From Incurvaria masculella (taxonomy: Eukaryota > Arthropoda > Insecta > Lepidoptera > Incurvariidae): a stretch of 64,000 bases of DNA. Below are positions 46,901-53,449 of the stretch, piece after piece. The notes under the pieces were generated by a model, which was given only the letters and a program-made list of their open reading frames with translations, did not search any database and was not told the DNA's origin. A program made the position numbers and the translations under genes. Numbering within the stretch: position 1 is the stretch's first letter; each line of letters opens with the position of its first letter. The stretch is from assembly GCA_946894095.1 (NCBI GenBank), contig OX335660.1, positions 10,359,001-10,423,000 on the forward strand. Reading direction: 5' to 3'.

Positions 46901-47663
46901 ACAACTATGTACTCTAAAACATACTCGAATTTACCCGTGGCCTCTGATAAGTTTAGAAATACCTAAACGAAACCAGTATTAAATAAATAAATGCCATGCC
47001 AAAATCATATGACTGATATTCAAAACCATTTTTTTCACTATTGCATTGTTAACATGTGTTATTTTAAGATATAAGTACGTAAATCTACTTGTTTTGCATA
47101 GTACAGAATAAGTTTTAAGAAACATAATTAATTCATTCATAGATTCTGGAAAATCACTTCGAATTACCATAACATTCTTAATTTAAAACTAATTCACAAC
47201 GATTTTATATCTTGCAAACATTTGTGGTAAATTACTCACCGATGTATGGTATAAATCTCCATGTATTCCCCAATAGCGGCAGAGGCTTTGGCCCAGGTAC
47301 CTCATCCCAAGACTTCGCTATTTCCAAATCTTCAACCGCTTCTTCAAACGTCGGAGCCCCTACCACAACGTGTGTGGATCTCGCACGTTGTGAAACAGCC
47401 CTGGTTTCAATAGGGTTCTGGCTCGTTTTGTGTGGGTCCGAGCTTTCAAATGCTGACGTGGCATGATGTCTTTTGGAGTTGCTGTGTGTAAAGTTCGCGC
47501 ACTTTAAAACGTTCGTTTGAGTGTGGAGGTATCGGGAAGTAGTATCTACGCCAGGAGGTTGAATTTTTGGCTTAAGAATCGCTGAATGATGTCCGAAAGT
47601 CTTGAATTTTGGCGTTGTGCGGTGTAACTGCCATTTTACGACGTCATTGAGGTAGAGTCGCAT
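25877..47663 (-). CDS. Mitochondrial-clan cytochrome P450, CYP301-like (whole gene, 11 coding exons)
   Basis: Minus-strand exons in coding order: 47663-47240, 37609-37444, 37022-36933, 34874-34758, 33656-33580, 32471-32273, 31938-31776, 31217-31054, 28920-28842, 28034-27774, 25984-25877. Every junction is GT-AG with matching phase; the coding sum is 1848 nt, 615 residues. P450 landmarks: VPGPKPLPLLGN proline region; GLVGRPD; RPSMPSLNYYK; HKWSLE; I-helix VGIDTTSN (about 408-415); K-helix EVLR (464-467); FRPERW (516-521); heme loop FGYGRRMCLG with Cys564. The heme motif, RRFADLEMQ, PSMPSLNYYK and VIGNGRQL point to the insect mitochondrial clan, CYP301 (A1 or B1) with CYP49 as alternative. Known family role: Drosophila CYP301A1 acts in adult cuticle formation. 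Odd points are an Ala-Ala-His repeat before the heme loop and a 9.6-kb intron 1 full of exon-2 decoys. Confidence 0.88.
26276..26655. mobile_element. Diverged TTAA MITE family 2-like copy
   Basis: Contains ATGGCCCGTAACCTATGCTC, CCCATACAATAGTATAG, GAAAACCACTGTTCCAA and a matching distal arm ending near GAGCGGGCCGCTAAG. No intact TTAA pair. Confidence 0.5.
27300..27520. repeat. Dispersed repeat shared with 3690-3900
   Basis: See the matching blocks GCTGGCGTTTATGGAACTTA and TATGAAAACGCGGAGTAGGC. Lies in P450 intron 10. Confidence 0.55.
27774..28034 (-). CDS. P450 exon 10: PERF region, Ala-Ala-His repeat, heme loop
   Basis: Acceptor CGTCGCCAG; encodes TQVIFQHYVMSNSEEYF, FRPERWLR, six AAH triplets, then FASLPFGYGRRMCLGRRF and ADLEMQTVVCK. 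Heme-ligand Cys is in FGYGRRMCLG. Donor AAG|GTGGGA, phase 0. Confidence 0.9.
27882..27940 (-). repeat. 9-bp coding minisatellite giving (Ala-Ala-His)6
   Basis: Six perfect copies of GGCGTGCGC on the plus strand from 27882, plus a partial. In the P450 frame it inserts AAH triplets between FRPERW and the heme loop, in the meander region. Confidence 0.9.
28450..28745 (-). mobile_element. SINE family 1, head missing
   Basis: Matches the body from CAACCTGACTTGGATGGCG to CCATGGAGCAACTCGCATTC. Lies in P450 intron 9. Confidence 0.6.
28842..28920 (-). CDS. P450 exon 9
   Basis: Acceptor AATGTTTCAG; A completes Arg, then MYPVVIGNGRQLTKDTIICG and YNIPKG; donor GGA|GTGAGT, phase 0. It is read in a different frame from the longest open frame over this stretch. 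Confidence 0.88.
29105..29340 (-). mobile_element. SINE family 1, rearranged or diverged
   Basis: Starts with GAACATGAATGGCTAATACC and has a central piece in the opposite sense (GCTCGAAGCGACAGTAAAAG), so it is a composite of two copies. Confidence 0.4.
29380..29539. mobile_element. Harbinger-like MITE (160 bp)
   Basis: Starts GGGCCGAGTGCACGAAAGGA and ends TTCGTGCAATCGGGGC, flanked by TAA at 29377-29379 and 29540-29542. Same family as 39732-39874. Lies in P450 intron 8. Confidence 0.75.
29938..30170. repeat. Long imperfect palindrome
   Basis: Left arm ACCGACTTTGAAGAAAAAGC, ACTAAAAAGTAAAAAATAAT and ACGATTTTTGTTATTTTTTG is mirrored by the right arm (CAAAAAATAACAAAAATCG to TTCTTTGAAGTCGGTTATTT). 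The loop holds GCGCTGCGCCAATCAAGAGA. A further arm with the same loop sequence lies at 30385-30525. Confidence 0.7.
31054..31217 (-). CDS. P450 exon 8: J and K helices
   Basis: Acceptor TACCCGCAG; encodes TSNAVASILYQLALRPDVQE, then LHEEV and LKACIKEVLR with the ExxR motif. Donor AG|GTCATT in phase 2. Confidence 0.88.
31776..31938 (-). CDS. P450 exon 7: I-helix
   Basis: Acceptor CGCTTCCAG; encodes VTLHHVERALEALES, an Asp/Gly/Ser loop (DSDGGADGS), then LLQQLVATAGP and ALDLFLVGIDT. Donor ACC|GTCAGT in phase 0 joins exactly to TSNAV of exon 8, restoring the oxygen-binding motif GIDTT. Confidence 0.86.
32198..32243 (-). pseudogene. Partial duplicate of P450 exon 6 start, with its acceptor, in intron 6
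   Basis: Reverse complement reads CCTAG then TGCTGGCTCTGTTGGCGCTA and CTGCCTGGACTCGGC, matching the exon 6 start with a few substitutions and a 6-base gap. It lies downstream of the exon 6 donor in the direction of transcription. Confidence 0.75.
32273..32471 (-). CDS. P450 exon 6
   Basis: Acceptor CCGTTCCTAG; encodes SLALVALDSRLGCLDSAEVN, then TQRLIDAVHTFFLCVGELEL and RYIDALDTIL. Ends CTT GG|GTAACC, phase 2. VALDxRLGCLD is the E-helix block of the family. Confidence 0.87.
33278..33552 (-). mobile_element. Lepidoptera high-copy element, reverse copy
   Basis: TAGGGTTCCATACCTAAGGG at the left, CCGTCCGTCTGTCACAGGG, and ACTCGCACTTGGCCC at the right. It begins about 30 bp from the P450 exon 5 donor at 33580. 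Confidence 0.7.
33580..33656 (-). CDS. P450 exon 5
   Basis: Acceptor ATGATTACAG; encodes ARAIRDANMETPHNFLNELH then KWSLE; donor GAA T|GTAAGC, phase 1. F.NE.HKWSLE is conserved in insect mitochondrial P450s. Confidence 0.87.
33796..33836. repeat. Pentanucleotide microsatellite (TAGAA)n
   Basis: About eight TAGAA units with one variant (TAGCA). P450 intron 4. Confidence 0.8.
34305..34715 (-). mobile_element. SINE family 1, near full length
   Basis: Body from GACATGGATGGATAATACC to GAGAAAGAAAGTAGTGCATG, then tRNA-like head (TAGCCTACTGGCGC and GAGTTCAATTCC in reverse complement). Its head end is about 40 bp from the P450 exon 4 donor. Confidence 0.7.
34758..34874 (-). CDS. P450 exon 4
   Basis: Acceptor ATATTCGCAG; encodes HGEAWSAFRGRVARVVLSAG and YAEPVASVADAFVR; donor AG|GTACAG. 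VHGEAWSAFR is the C-helix WxxxR equivalent. A SINE ends within about 30 bp of the donor. The exon is much more GC-rich than its surroundings. Confidence 0.88.
35636..35896 (+). mobile_element. Lepidoptera high-copy element, full copy
   Basis: ACCGGCCAAGTACGAGTCGG through GGGTACGGAACCCTAAAAAA, with a shortened GACGGACGG tract. Within P450 intron 3. Confidence 0.7.
36013..36208. mobile_element. Fold-back MITE with perfect 22-bp inverted ends
   Basis: 36013-36034 and 36187-36208 are exact inverse copies (AGGCCTATTCCTGGAATTCC plus GT). Interior arms are partly complementary (AAAGCTATTTTCT against AAAGCGGTTTTCT-type segments). Target duplication unclear. Confidence 0.65.
36322..36358. repeat. Interstitial telomere-like (TTAGG)n
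   Basis: GGTTCGGTTAGGTTAGGTAA, then GGTTAGGTTTGGTTAGA. Degenerate, in P450 intron 3. Confidence 0.5.
36933..37022 (-). CDS. P450 exon 3
   Basis: Acceptor TTGATTTCAG; encodes PSMPSLNYYKHVLRKDFFGA and EENCAGVIA; donor GT|GTAAGA, phase 2. The extra EENC is slightly unusual before AGVI. Confidence 0.88.
37444..37609 (-). CDS. P450 exon 2
   Basis: Acceptor CTATGTTGCAG; encodes GYSVQHIDRVCVSLRRQYGR, then CVRLAGLVGRPDMLFVFDA and EVERVFRGEDALPH. Ends AG|GTTGGT, phase 2. Its first about 80 bp and acceptor are copied at least 14 times in the upstream intron. Confidence 0.88.
37652..38380 (-). repeat. 123-bp tandem array A: decoy copies of the P450 exon 2 acceptor and exon start
   Basis: Six copies at exact 123-bp spacing (shared GTTTGGCT at 37652, 37775, 37898, 38021, 38144, 38267), directly upstream of true exon 2 in the sense of transcription. 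Each copy on the minus strand has TTGCAG, then the first about 26 codons of exon 2 (GGYSVQHIDRV to VRLA), then KLY or KLH and a stop. Copies are nearly identical, so the expansion is recent. Confidence 0.9.
38389..39004 (+). mobile_element. P-like DNA transposon remnant with THAP domain exon
   Basis: 616 bp flanked by an 8-bp direct repeat ATTAATAT (38381-38388 and 39005-39012). Imperfect terminal inverted repeats: CACAGAACAATTAGGAGG at the left; the right end reads CACGGAATATTGAGGAGG in reverse complement. Inside, ATG at 38546 encodes MPYCAIITCKRDS...GGVSYHR, the C-x4-C and HR start of a THAP zinc finger, then a donor-like CG|GTTAGT. THAP plus an 8-bp TSD points to the P superfamily (hAT is the alternative). 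Most of the transposase is missing, so it is non-autonomous. Confidence 0.8.
39014..40085 (-). repeat. 123-bp tandem array B: further decoy copies, more diverged
   Basis: Eight copies starting at 39014, 39137, 39258, 39381, 39504, 39627, 39896 and 40018. Divergence rises toward 40 kb (CCGCACAGCCCCCGC variants, then GTCTGTGTGC and a partial last copy), so the older end is distal to exon 2. A Harbinger-like MITE sits between the sixth and seventh. Confidence 0.88.
39732..39874. mobile_element. Harbinger-like MITE (143 bp) inside the decoy array
   Basis: Ends GCCCCGATTGCACGAA and TTCGTGCACTCGGCCC, with TTA on both sides (39729-39731 and 39875-39877). It shares ends and interior with 29380-29539 in the opposite orientation. 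A 3-bp TWA target fits PIF/Harbinger. Confidence 0.75.
40130..40510 (-). mobile_element. SINE family 1, near full length
   Basis: AACCTGACATAGATGGGTAA at the tail side through GGAACAGCTCGCATTAGTGA to the tRNA-like head (TAGCCTAGTGGCGCGGAGAC in reverse complement). Lies just beyond the distal end of the 123-bp array. Confidence 0.7.
40830..40940 (+). mobile_element. SINE family 2 copy, plus orientation
   Basis: GACTGTAGGAGAATTTCAAA, then GGTGGCGAAATTGTAAGACA and GCGAATGGTATGTTTTGCTG in the same order as the 44.7-kb copy. It breaks off at TAATAATAAC. Confidence 0.5.
40940..42389. other. P450 intron 1, distal part, no feature recognised
   Basis: AT-rich with short chance frames only. An (ATTT)n-type tail near 40655 may mark an old reverse-oriented retroelement end. 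Confidence 0.4.
42390..42912. mobile_element. TTAA-target MITE family 1, left end degraded
   Basis: Same order as 8355-8904: GGGCACGGTACAAAACCG, the [14 protein letters not shown] remnant, then ATGGCCCACCTTAA at the right end. The left TTAA and TIR are lost. Within P450 intron 1. Confidence 0.65.
43080..43475 (-). mobile_element. SINE family 1 short fragments
   Basis: 43110-43190 (CATGCCAGGCCCCTATTGAA, CATTGCCGCTTCG) and 43380-43450 (TAGGTACCATACCAGGACC, ATTCGATGGTACC) are body pieces split by unrelated DNA. Confidence 0.4.
43990..44085 (+). mobile_element. SINE family 2 copy, plus orientation, diverged core
   Basis: CTGTAGGAGAACTCTGTTGG, TACCCGCGAAAGATATG and TTCTGGTTCATTTCCAGCC follow family order. 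Confidence 0.45.
44110..44440 (-). pseudogene. LINE C-terminal fragment
   Basis: Minus frame with [20 protein letters not shown], related to 5456-5701, followed by frame breaks. Confidence 0.45.
44640..44870 (-). mobile_element. SINE family 2 (tRNA-Leu-like core)
   Basis: Reverse complement has a leader TGTAGGAGAATTCCAAATTA, then GTGGCGAAATTGGTAGACGC (box A position), then GCTGGTTCGGGTCCAGCC (box B position), then an AT-rich tail. Related copies: 25560-25800 (minus), 40830-40940 (plus), 43990-44085 (plus), about 33990-34180 (plus), 57070-57300. Confidence 0.6.
45616..46313. mobile_element. TTAA-target MITE family 1, interrupted by a LINE-like tail and microsatellite
   Basis: Starts TTAAGGTGGCCCAACCCG. 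At about 45770 it is interrupted by about 225 bp with a (CTCACAC)-rich stretch and an (AATA)n tail ending near 45993, then resumes at GTTATAAGGTCCGAAA. The right part stops at GACCTTAAG without a proper inverted repeat. Confidence 0.65.
46320..47200. other. P450 intron 1, 5' part, no feature recognised
   Basis: No exon-like signal; one moderately GC-rich patch at 46540-46720 without an open conserved frame. Confidence 0.4.
47240..47663 (-). CDS. P450 exon 1: N-terminus, transit region, proline hinge
   Basis: ATG at 47663-47661, encoding MRLYLNDVVKWQLHRTTPKF, a basic, Ser/Thr-rich leader of about 110 residues fitting a mitochondrial transit peptide, then KSWDEVPGPKPLPLLGNTWR. Ends ATC G|GTGAGT in phase 1. 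The exon starts after TTTTTATTTCAG (first base 47680) and is open upstream of the ATG; if joined to the candidate UTR exon at 55685 an in-frame TGA appears just upstream, supporting this start. Confidence 0.82.
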
Positions 47664-47929
47664 GTCGAACGGGCTGATTTCTGAAATAAAAACACAGTGG
47701 CAAACTATATAAGATGCTTACATGATTTATTAATGTTTTGTGTAGTTCTGTCTATTTTATCAAAAACATAGCATTAATAGGCGGAAATTGTATCTACTTG
47801 TTCATTTCACCACCTCCAGCGACCTGAAATACGATAGTTGACTTTCGGGTACATTGCGTATTGTTTTGCACTCCCGAACTCTCATTCATAATTGTGAATT
47901 ACCTTTTACCCTTCGCTACAAATTACTTA

Positions 47930-48030
47930 CAAATGGTCACCCATTCAGAAACCAACCACGCTCTGAGGTGCTTCACCATGCTTATCGAATCGCAGGGCGT
48001 CGCGCCACTGTGCTATCGAGGCTGACAAAC
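47930..48030 (-). mobile_element. 5S rRNA-like SINE head fragment
   Basis: Reverse complement contains GATAGCACAGTGGCGCGAC and a 5S-like GGTTTCTGAATGGGTGACCA. Resembles the head at 3391-3490 in layout. Confidence 0.4.
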
Positions 48031-49039
48031 TACGTACGTATGGCTCTGCTACCGTGTCCGGCAGTATTTATTAACATAACTTTGACAAATTTCCTAATTT
48101 TCTATTGATTAAGCAACAACTCAAAGTGAACATTGGATGCAACATTATAATCACAGCTCACGTCTTTGTGTTCTGCATTGTGTGACTGAAGGTTGCGTTC
48201 GCGACATGGCGTGCCGCGCCGACAACGTTGCTGAATTTATGTCGAATAATGGCCCCAAATTATGCAGTACTTATGCGTGGTGCATGTGGTTGACGGATTG
48301 CACAATGCGATAACTTACCTAAATGTAAGCCTACAAATTCTCATTTTTAATTGAAGGATTGAACTATTCTCCGTTTGATACATGCCACGAAAAGCTTTAA
48401 AAGTTATTTGCTATATCTCGGAAAGTATTGAGGATTACGTTTGGTAGTAAGTATAATATAAATTGTTGGTTACATGTTCATGCAAAATCAACAGAACTTT
48501 TAAAATGTGACGCATTATTATTTTATGATCTGTGAGTTTCATTTAATCATTTTAACATAGCTTCTGAGTAAAACCCCCAAAAACTATTTTGATGACGCTT
48601 TTAGTGATTTGAACTACGAACATCTCGCGTGCGTTCCTTTTAAACATTTCTGAATGTGAAAATAGATACCGTTAAATTAGATGCAATAAATTAATTAAAA
48701 TAGCACTAGAGCGCTTAAAGAAACAAGTAAAAGTAGAAAGCAACATCAAATTACTGCACTTTCACGATAGAAGCATGGGTTCACAGTGAAGCAGTGCGCT
48801 CGCGGTGCCTGCCACCACCCGCCGGATACGAATTTATGTCAGTTATGTGCAAGCAAAAAATGGTATGTATAGTTCTGTTATACGTTAGTGGTAGGAATAA
48901 GTTTCTTTGATTATTTCCGAAACCATGTTTTTAGAATGTTTCAAAAATTAACGGGTCCAATGATGGGTAATTATTTTTAAAGTTTAGGCCATGACATTTT
49001 TTTTCTATTTATTACGCATATTATGCATAGTAATTTATT

Positions 49040-49412
49040 TTAAGGTCGGCCCGTAAGCATCATAAAATTTCGCCTCCCATACAAACGTAGTTTACTAATA
49101 ATTTGAAAACCACTATTCCAACATACTTGATATTTGGTATCTAATATTAGGCTACAAATATCTGTGTCTGCATGCCTTTTTTTCGATAAATGTATTCTGG
49201 GTCAAACCACAGAGAAATCAAAATTCGTATGAAGATTTTCTTTTTGCTTTCATTTCATTCAATTTGGATTTTTCAAAAAAACAAAAGCATGCAGACACAG
49301 ATATTTGTTACCTGATATTATATATTAAATATCAATTCAATTGGAATAGCGGTTTCCAAATGATTAGTAAACTACGTTTGTATGGGGAGCATAGCTTACG
49401 GGCCGTTCTTAA
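49040..49412. mobile_element. TTAA-target MITE family 2 (373 bp)
   Basis: TTAA at 49040-49043 and 49409-49412, the same inverted ends as 52517-52861, and more than 90% alike by eye over most of its length. Confidence 0.75.
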
Positions 49413-50164
49413 CAATAGTTGTAAATGTAAGGAGAATATTTTTAGGATCGACTTTCTACACACATCGTTAAACACAGGTATTTCGTAATACGTCTACAAA
49501 ACAAATTACATTTGTTCTAAAACCAGCAATCCTTCACAAGACACCGGAAAAACGTTACTGCCTCCTACTGTTTTGAAATTATTGATTTAGGTATTACAAT
49601 TATTTTTCTAAATAGTATAAAAAAGTCACCAATATATTCATGAAAAGAAACGAGTTGCTCGAACGAGCGTCTCCAATGGAGGAAAAGAAACATCGGATAT
49701 GACTTTCCTAGCGTCACTCACCTCAGCATTTCCCTCACTTTCACTGCAATCGTTGGTCGGGCTCCATCACGCTATCACGACATTACCACAGTTATGTTAC
49801 GCTTATCCCTCTAATATGTGGATCTGCCTGCGGCTCCTCTAGCGTGAATATAACAATTTAACTCGAGTATTTTTTGTAACGATGTATAGTGTGAGTGCGA
49901 ATATTAAGCGAATTAGACCTCGCCTAAATTGGCTACGTGTTAATGGTTGGAGCAGACTTATAAGTAAAATCTATTACACAAAACATAAAAATTGCTTAGA
50001 AGTAACTTTTTCATTGCGAATACTACATCATTATTTTTCTTAACATTTTTAATCTGTATCGATAATATTAGAAAGGTAAAACTATCCGAAAGGAGTTAAT
50101 TCTCTAGACGAGAAGAGAGAGATTCTGTTTTTCGACTACTAAGTGGTAGGGTTAATCCCTCCTG

Positions 50165-50467
50165 TGATGGTTTTGTATCAATTTATATGTAGCAGTGCCA
50201 GTGCAGGAAGGTCCGGCGGCACATGCTTTTAATTATTTTTTTGCCCATAAATGTTTACAGAACACTAAATGGGAATGTTTGAATGTTTCTTATTAAATCA
50301 TGCCACAGCAGCTCAAACGATTTTCATTAAATTTGGTAGATGGATACATTGTCCTGGACCAGCCTTTTGGACCAGCCCTTTGGGCTTCTTATTATAAAGG
50401 AAATAATTCAGACCGACATCAGTCCAAAACGACATTGACCCGAGCGTAGCCGGGAACCGCAGCTAGT
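50165..50467 (+). mobile_element. Helitron-like 3' fragment
   Basis: GTCCTGGACCAGCCTTTTGG, GTCCAAAACGACATTGACCC and GTAGCCGGGAACCGCAGCTAGT-type end. Same family as 12980-13255. Confidence 0.4.
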
Positions 50468-51319
50468 TTCAAATAAACGTTACGTGGCCTTAAAATGGGG
50501 GTAATCAAATATTGAAAAGCTTATTTATATGTATGGAATATAGAATAGAACGGACATAAAAAATACATAAAGCCGAACATAGAACCTCCTCCTTTTGTGA
50601 AGTCGGTTAAAAATACGAAATGTTGCTCTATCAATATGATCAAATCTAGAATTCGAATAAAATACGAAGTGGAGAAGACAGAAGTAAAATTGCTACAATT
50701 AGGTTAACTTGTTTGGTAAAAAAATACTAGACCTATTGAAATTGTAGTAACAGTAAACTCAGTGCCTATTTTGGCCAGTGCATTTTCATCTTGGTTAGAA
50801 GGCGTGGGTTCCTCATGTATAAATTAGCATTTTCGTATAACGGCTTAAGTTTAAGACAATGCAAATCTCACCTTGTCCGTGGCATTCAAAATGTCAAGAT
50901 GGATGTGTTTTTGCTGCATAATTCCACACAATAGCCCAAATGTGTGGGTATATAGAATTAGCTACTTTGAGACATTAAATTAATGTATCTAATTACAGAG
51001 GTCACTGATGAAATTAAATGTTATGAAATATTTACATTGCTGTTAATACTTTGTGAATAAATTATGATGTAAACGATGTACTGTATACACAACCAGTGAT
51101 AGAGTAGGGTCATTACTTGGCTTGACTTGGCCGCAAAACTCTACTAGAAATTAAAGGAGTCGTCATTTTCAGGGCCGGACCAATTAGGATTTTTTTCGGA
51201 AATCGAAATAATAAATCAGGCTGGTAAGATATGCTAGTTTTATTATTAATCAAACTGGTTATGGTGCTGTCTATACAACAAACATAAAAAACACAATTCG
51301 TGATGTCATCGCCCCTTCA

Positions 51320-51480
51320 GGCCACAAGCCGGGTGGGACGATGACATCAAGTCCGCCGGCGGAAAGCAGTGGTTCCGTACTGCTGAGGGCCGGGAGGACT
51401 GGAGAAAAATCGGAGAGGCGTATTTCCAGCAGTGGACGCAAACACGCTTCATTCGCCCGAATCTACATAGAGACGGCGCA
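51320..51480 (+). pseudogene. RTE-type LINE C-terminal fragment
   Basis: A plus frame reads GGKQWFRTAEGREDWRKIGE then AYFQQWTQTRF and a stop, like the R.W...gEAyvQQWT end of RTE-clade polyproteins. Upstream is frame-broken. Confidence 0.5.
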
Positions 51481-51619
51481 TAACCCGACTAGCTGTTTCT
51501 CTTATTTATTTATGATATTCATTCCGTAGGAAAAAATAATCTTATTCATAAAAAAGAAACACAAAAAAATATGGTTGCGCTTTCTGGTAGTGAGGAGAGT
51601 ATCGCGCTCATTTTTATCT

Positions 51620-51900
51620 CAACCGGGCTCGCAGCTGGGAGACCATCCAACTCCAAATGGAAGTAAAGTCTCTCTCTGTCTTCTATCGTTTTTACCGTGG
51701 AGAATGCTTGTCAGAGCTGCATAACGCTGTCCCTCCGTCCCCTTTCGCTCAACGCGGAACAGGGAGACAAATTCAGAGTCTACATTCCAAAAATAAGAAC
51801 CCACCGATCCTCTATACAATGGAATGGTAGACAATGTAACGAGCTCCCTACCGAGGTATTTCCCCCAAATAACGGGGTCCTTCTAACGTAGTGTGAAAGA
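51620..51900 (+). pseudogene. LINE-like C-terminal fragment
   Basis: Plus frame contains VYIPKIRTHRSSIQWNGRQC and NELPTEVFPP, resembling the WN-LP-EVF end of jockey-type elements. Confidence 0.4.
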
Positions 51901-51970
51901 AGCACCTGGCCGGCTGGCACGGTTTTAGCAGTTCGCAAAGGTCGAAAACTCATGGGCGTCGTCGGGCACC

Positions 51971-52520
51971 TTAAGGTGGCCCAACCCGCTCAACTCCCCA
52001 TACAAAAGGGGAAAGAAGATCACGTCCATATTTCTTGTCAAAGATCCCAAATTTTGCTCAAAATAGCTTTATTTAATCGAACTAGATGTCTGATGACCGT
52101 TGGCATTGTAAAATTGTGTTTGGTTTCTGAGTTATAAGGTCCGAAAGTTCGAATTTTTCGCGCGTTTTATACATTAACTTTGGAGGTGGAATACGCAATG
52201 ATAAAGTAAGAATATCTTAAAAAGATTAGTCATCAGACATAGCTTATTTAATCAAGATTTATAATATTTTTGGTTTTTGTTAGATTTTTGACTACAGCGG
52301 TCGTGGTTTACTTTTAGCTATAAGTCGTTTTTTAATTAAAATTTTCGTAAATCTTACCAAATCATACACTATGCACATTGTCTTTTTTGTGGACATGTTG
52401 CATCTTCCCCATCACGGAGCCTGTCTTATTCTTTGAAACAGAGAAGGTCCCAGAGCGCAACAGCACGGTTTTGTACCACGCCCGCGAATGAGTTAGTCCC
52501 GCCGGGTTGGGCCACCTTAA
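51971..52520. mobile_element. TTAA-target MITE family 1, complete copy (550 bp)
   Basis: TTAA at 51971-51974 and 52517-52520; ends GGTGGCCCAACCCGC and GCCGGGTTGGGCCACC. Its right TTAA is also the left TTAA of the next element. Confidence 0.8.
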
Positions 52521-52861
52521 GGTCGGCCCGTAAGCATCAGAAAATGTTGCCTCCCATACAAACGTAGTTTACTAATAATTTGAAAACCACTATTCCAACA
52601 TACTTGATCTGTGTATGCATGCCTTTGTTTTTTCGGTAAATGTATTCTGGGTCAAACCACAGAGAAAAGAAAATTGGTATGAAGATTTTCTTTTTGCTTT
52701 CATTTCATTCGGTTTGGATTTTTCAAAAAAACAACTCATGCGGACACATATATTTGTTACCTGATATTATATATTAAATATCAATTCAATTGGAATAGCG
52801 GTTTTCAAATGATTAGTAAACTACGTTTGTATGGGGAGCATAGCTTACGGGCCGTTCTTAA
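52517..52861. mobile_element. TTAA-target MITE family 2 (345 bp)
   Basis: TTAA ends with inverted GGTCGGCCCGTAAGC and GCTTACGGGCCGTTC. Interior arms fold back (ACAAACGTAGTTTACTAAT against ATTAGTAAACTACGTTTGT). Directly abuts the family 1 copy. Confidence 0.75.
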
Positions 52862-53044
52862 TAGGTCCTGGCCTACGCCATATGCCGCGCTGAACATAAG
52901 CAATTGCTAGGAAAAGAGCGAAAATACATATAAGCGAAAAAAGCGCACCGCTAATTGTACGTTATTTGAACTCTCGTCAGTTTTGAACTACACCTGCTGA
53001 ACTACTTTCACAGTTGGTATGGTACTGCACACAAGCTGGAAGTA

Positions 53045-53420
53045 ACCAAATGGAAAGATCAACGTTCGGCATCTCACTGCGCGACCGAATGCCAAATTCG
53101 CTCATACGCCAAGCACCAAGGTCACTGACGTTATGCGTAGAGTCGATAAACTCAAGTGGCAGTGGCTAGGCAACGTATGTTGCAGATCTGACCACAGATG
53201 GAGCACTGACGTTCTGATGTGGATACCCTGCATAGGTAAAAGAAGCGTCGGCAGACCAACAGCACGTTGGTCAGACGATAAACGTCAACAGAAGGTGACA
53301 TCTGGCGAAGAAAAACAGGAGACCGTACAACTTGGCGAAGAACTCTCAAAATTCGTGGTCTGCTTCTACGTTACAACGAAAATGTCACTGGCAAAGTTAT
53401 ATCAACTTAAGAATTTTCAG
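53045..53420 (+). pseudogene. RTE-type LINE fragment
   Basis: Reads ERSTFGISLRDRMPNSLIRQ, then in another frame MRRVDKLKWQWLGNVCCRSD, RWSTDVLMWIP and GRPTARWSDD. This order (ERSMLGISLRDR, LKWQWAGH, GRPxxRWxDD) is typical of the C-terminal part of RTE elements. Frameshifted and non-functional. Confidence 0.65.
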
Positions 53421-53449
53421 GGATTTTTTTTTACCAAAAACGAATAAGG

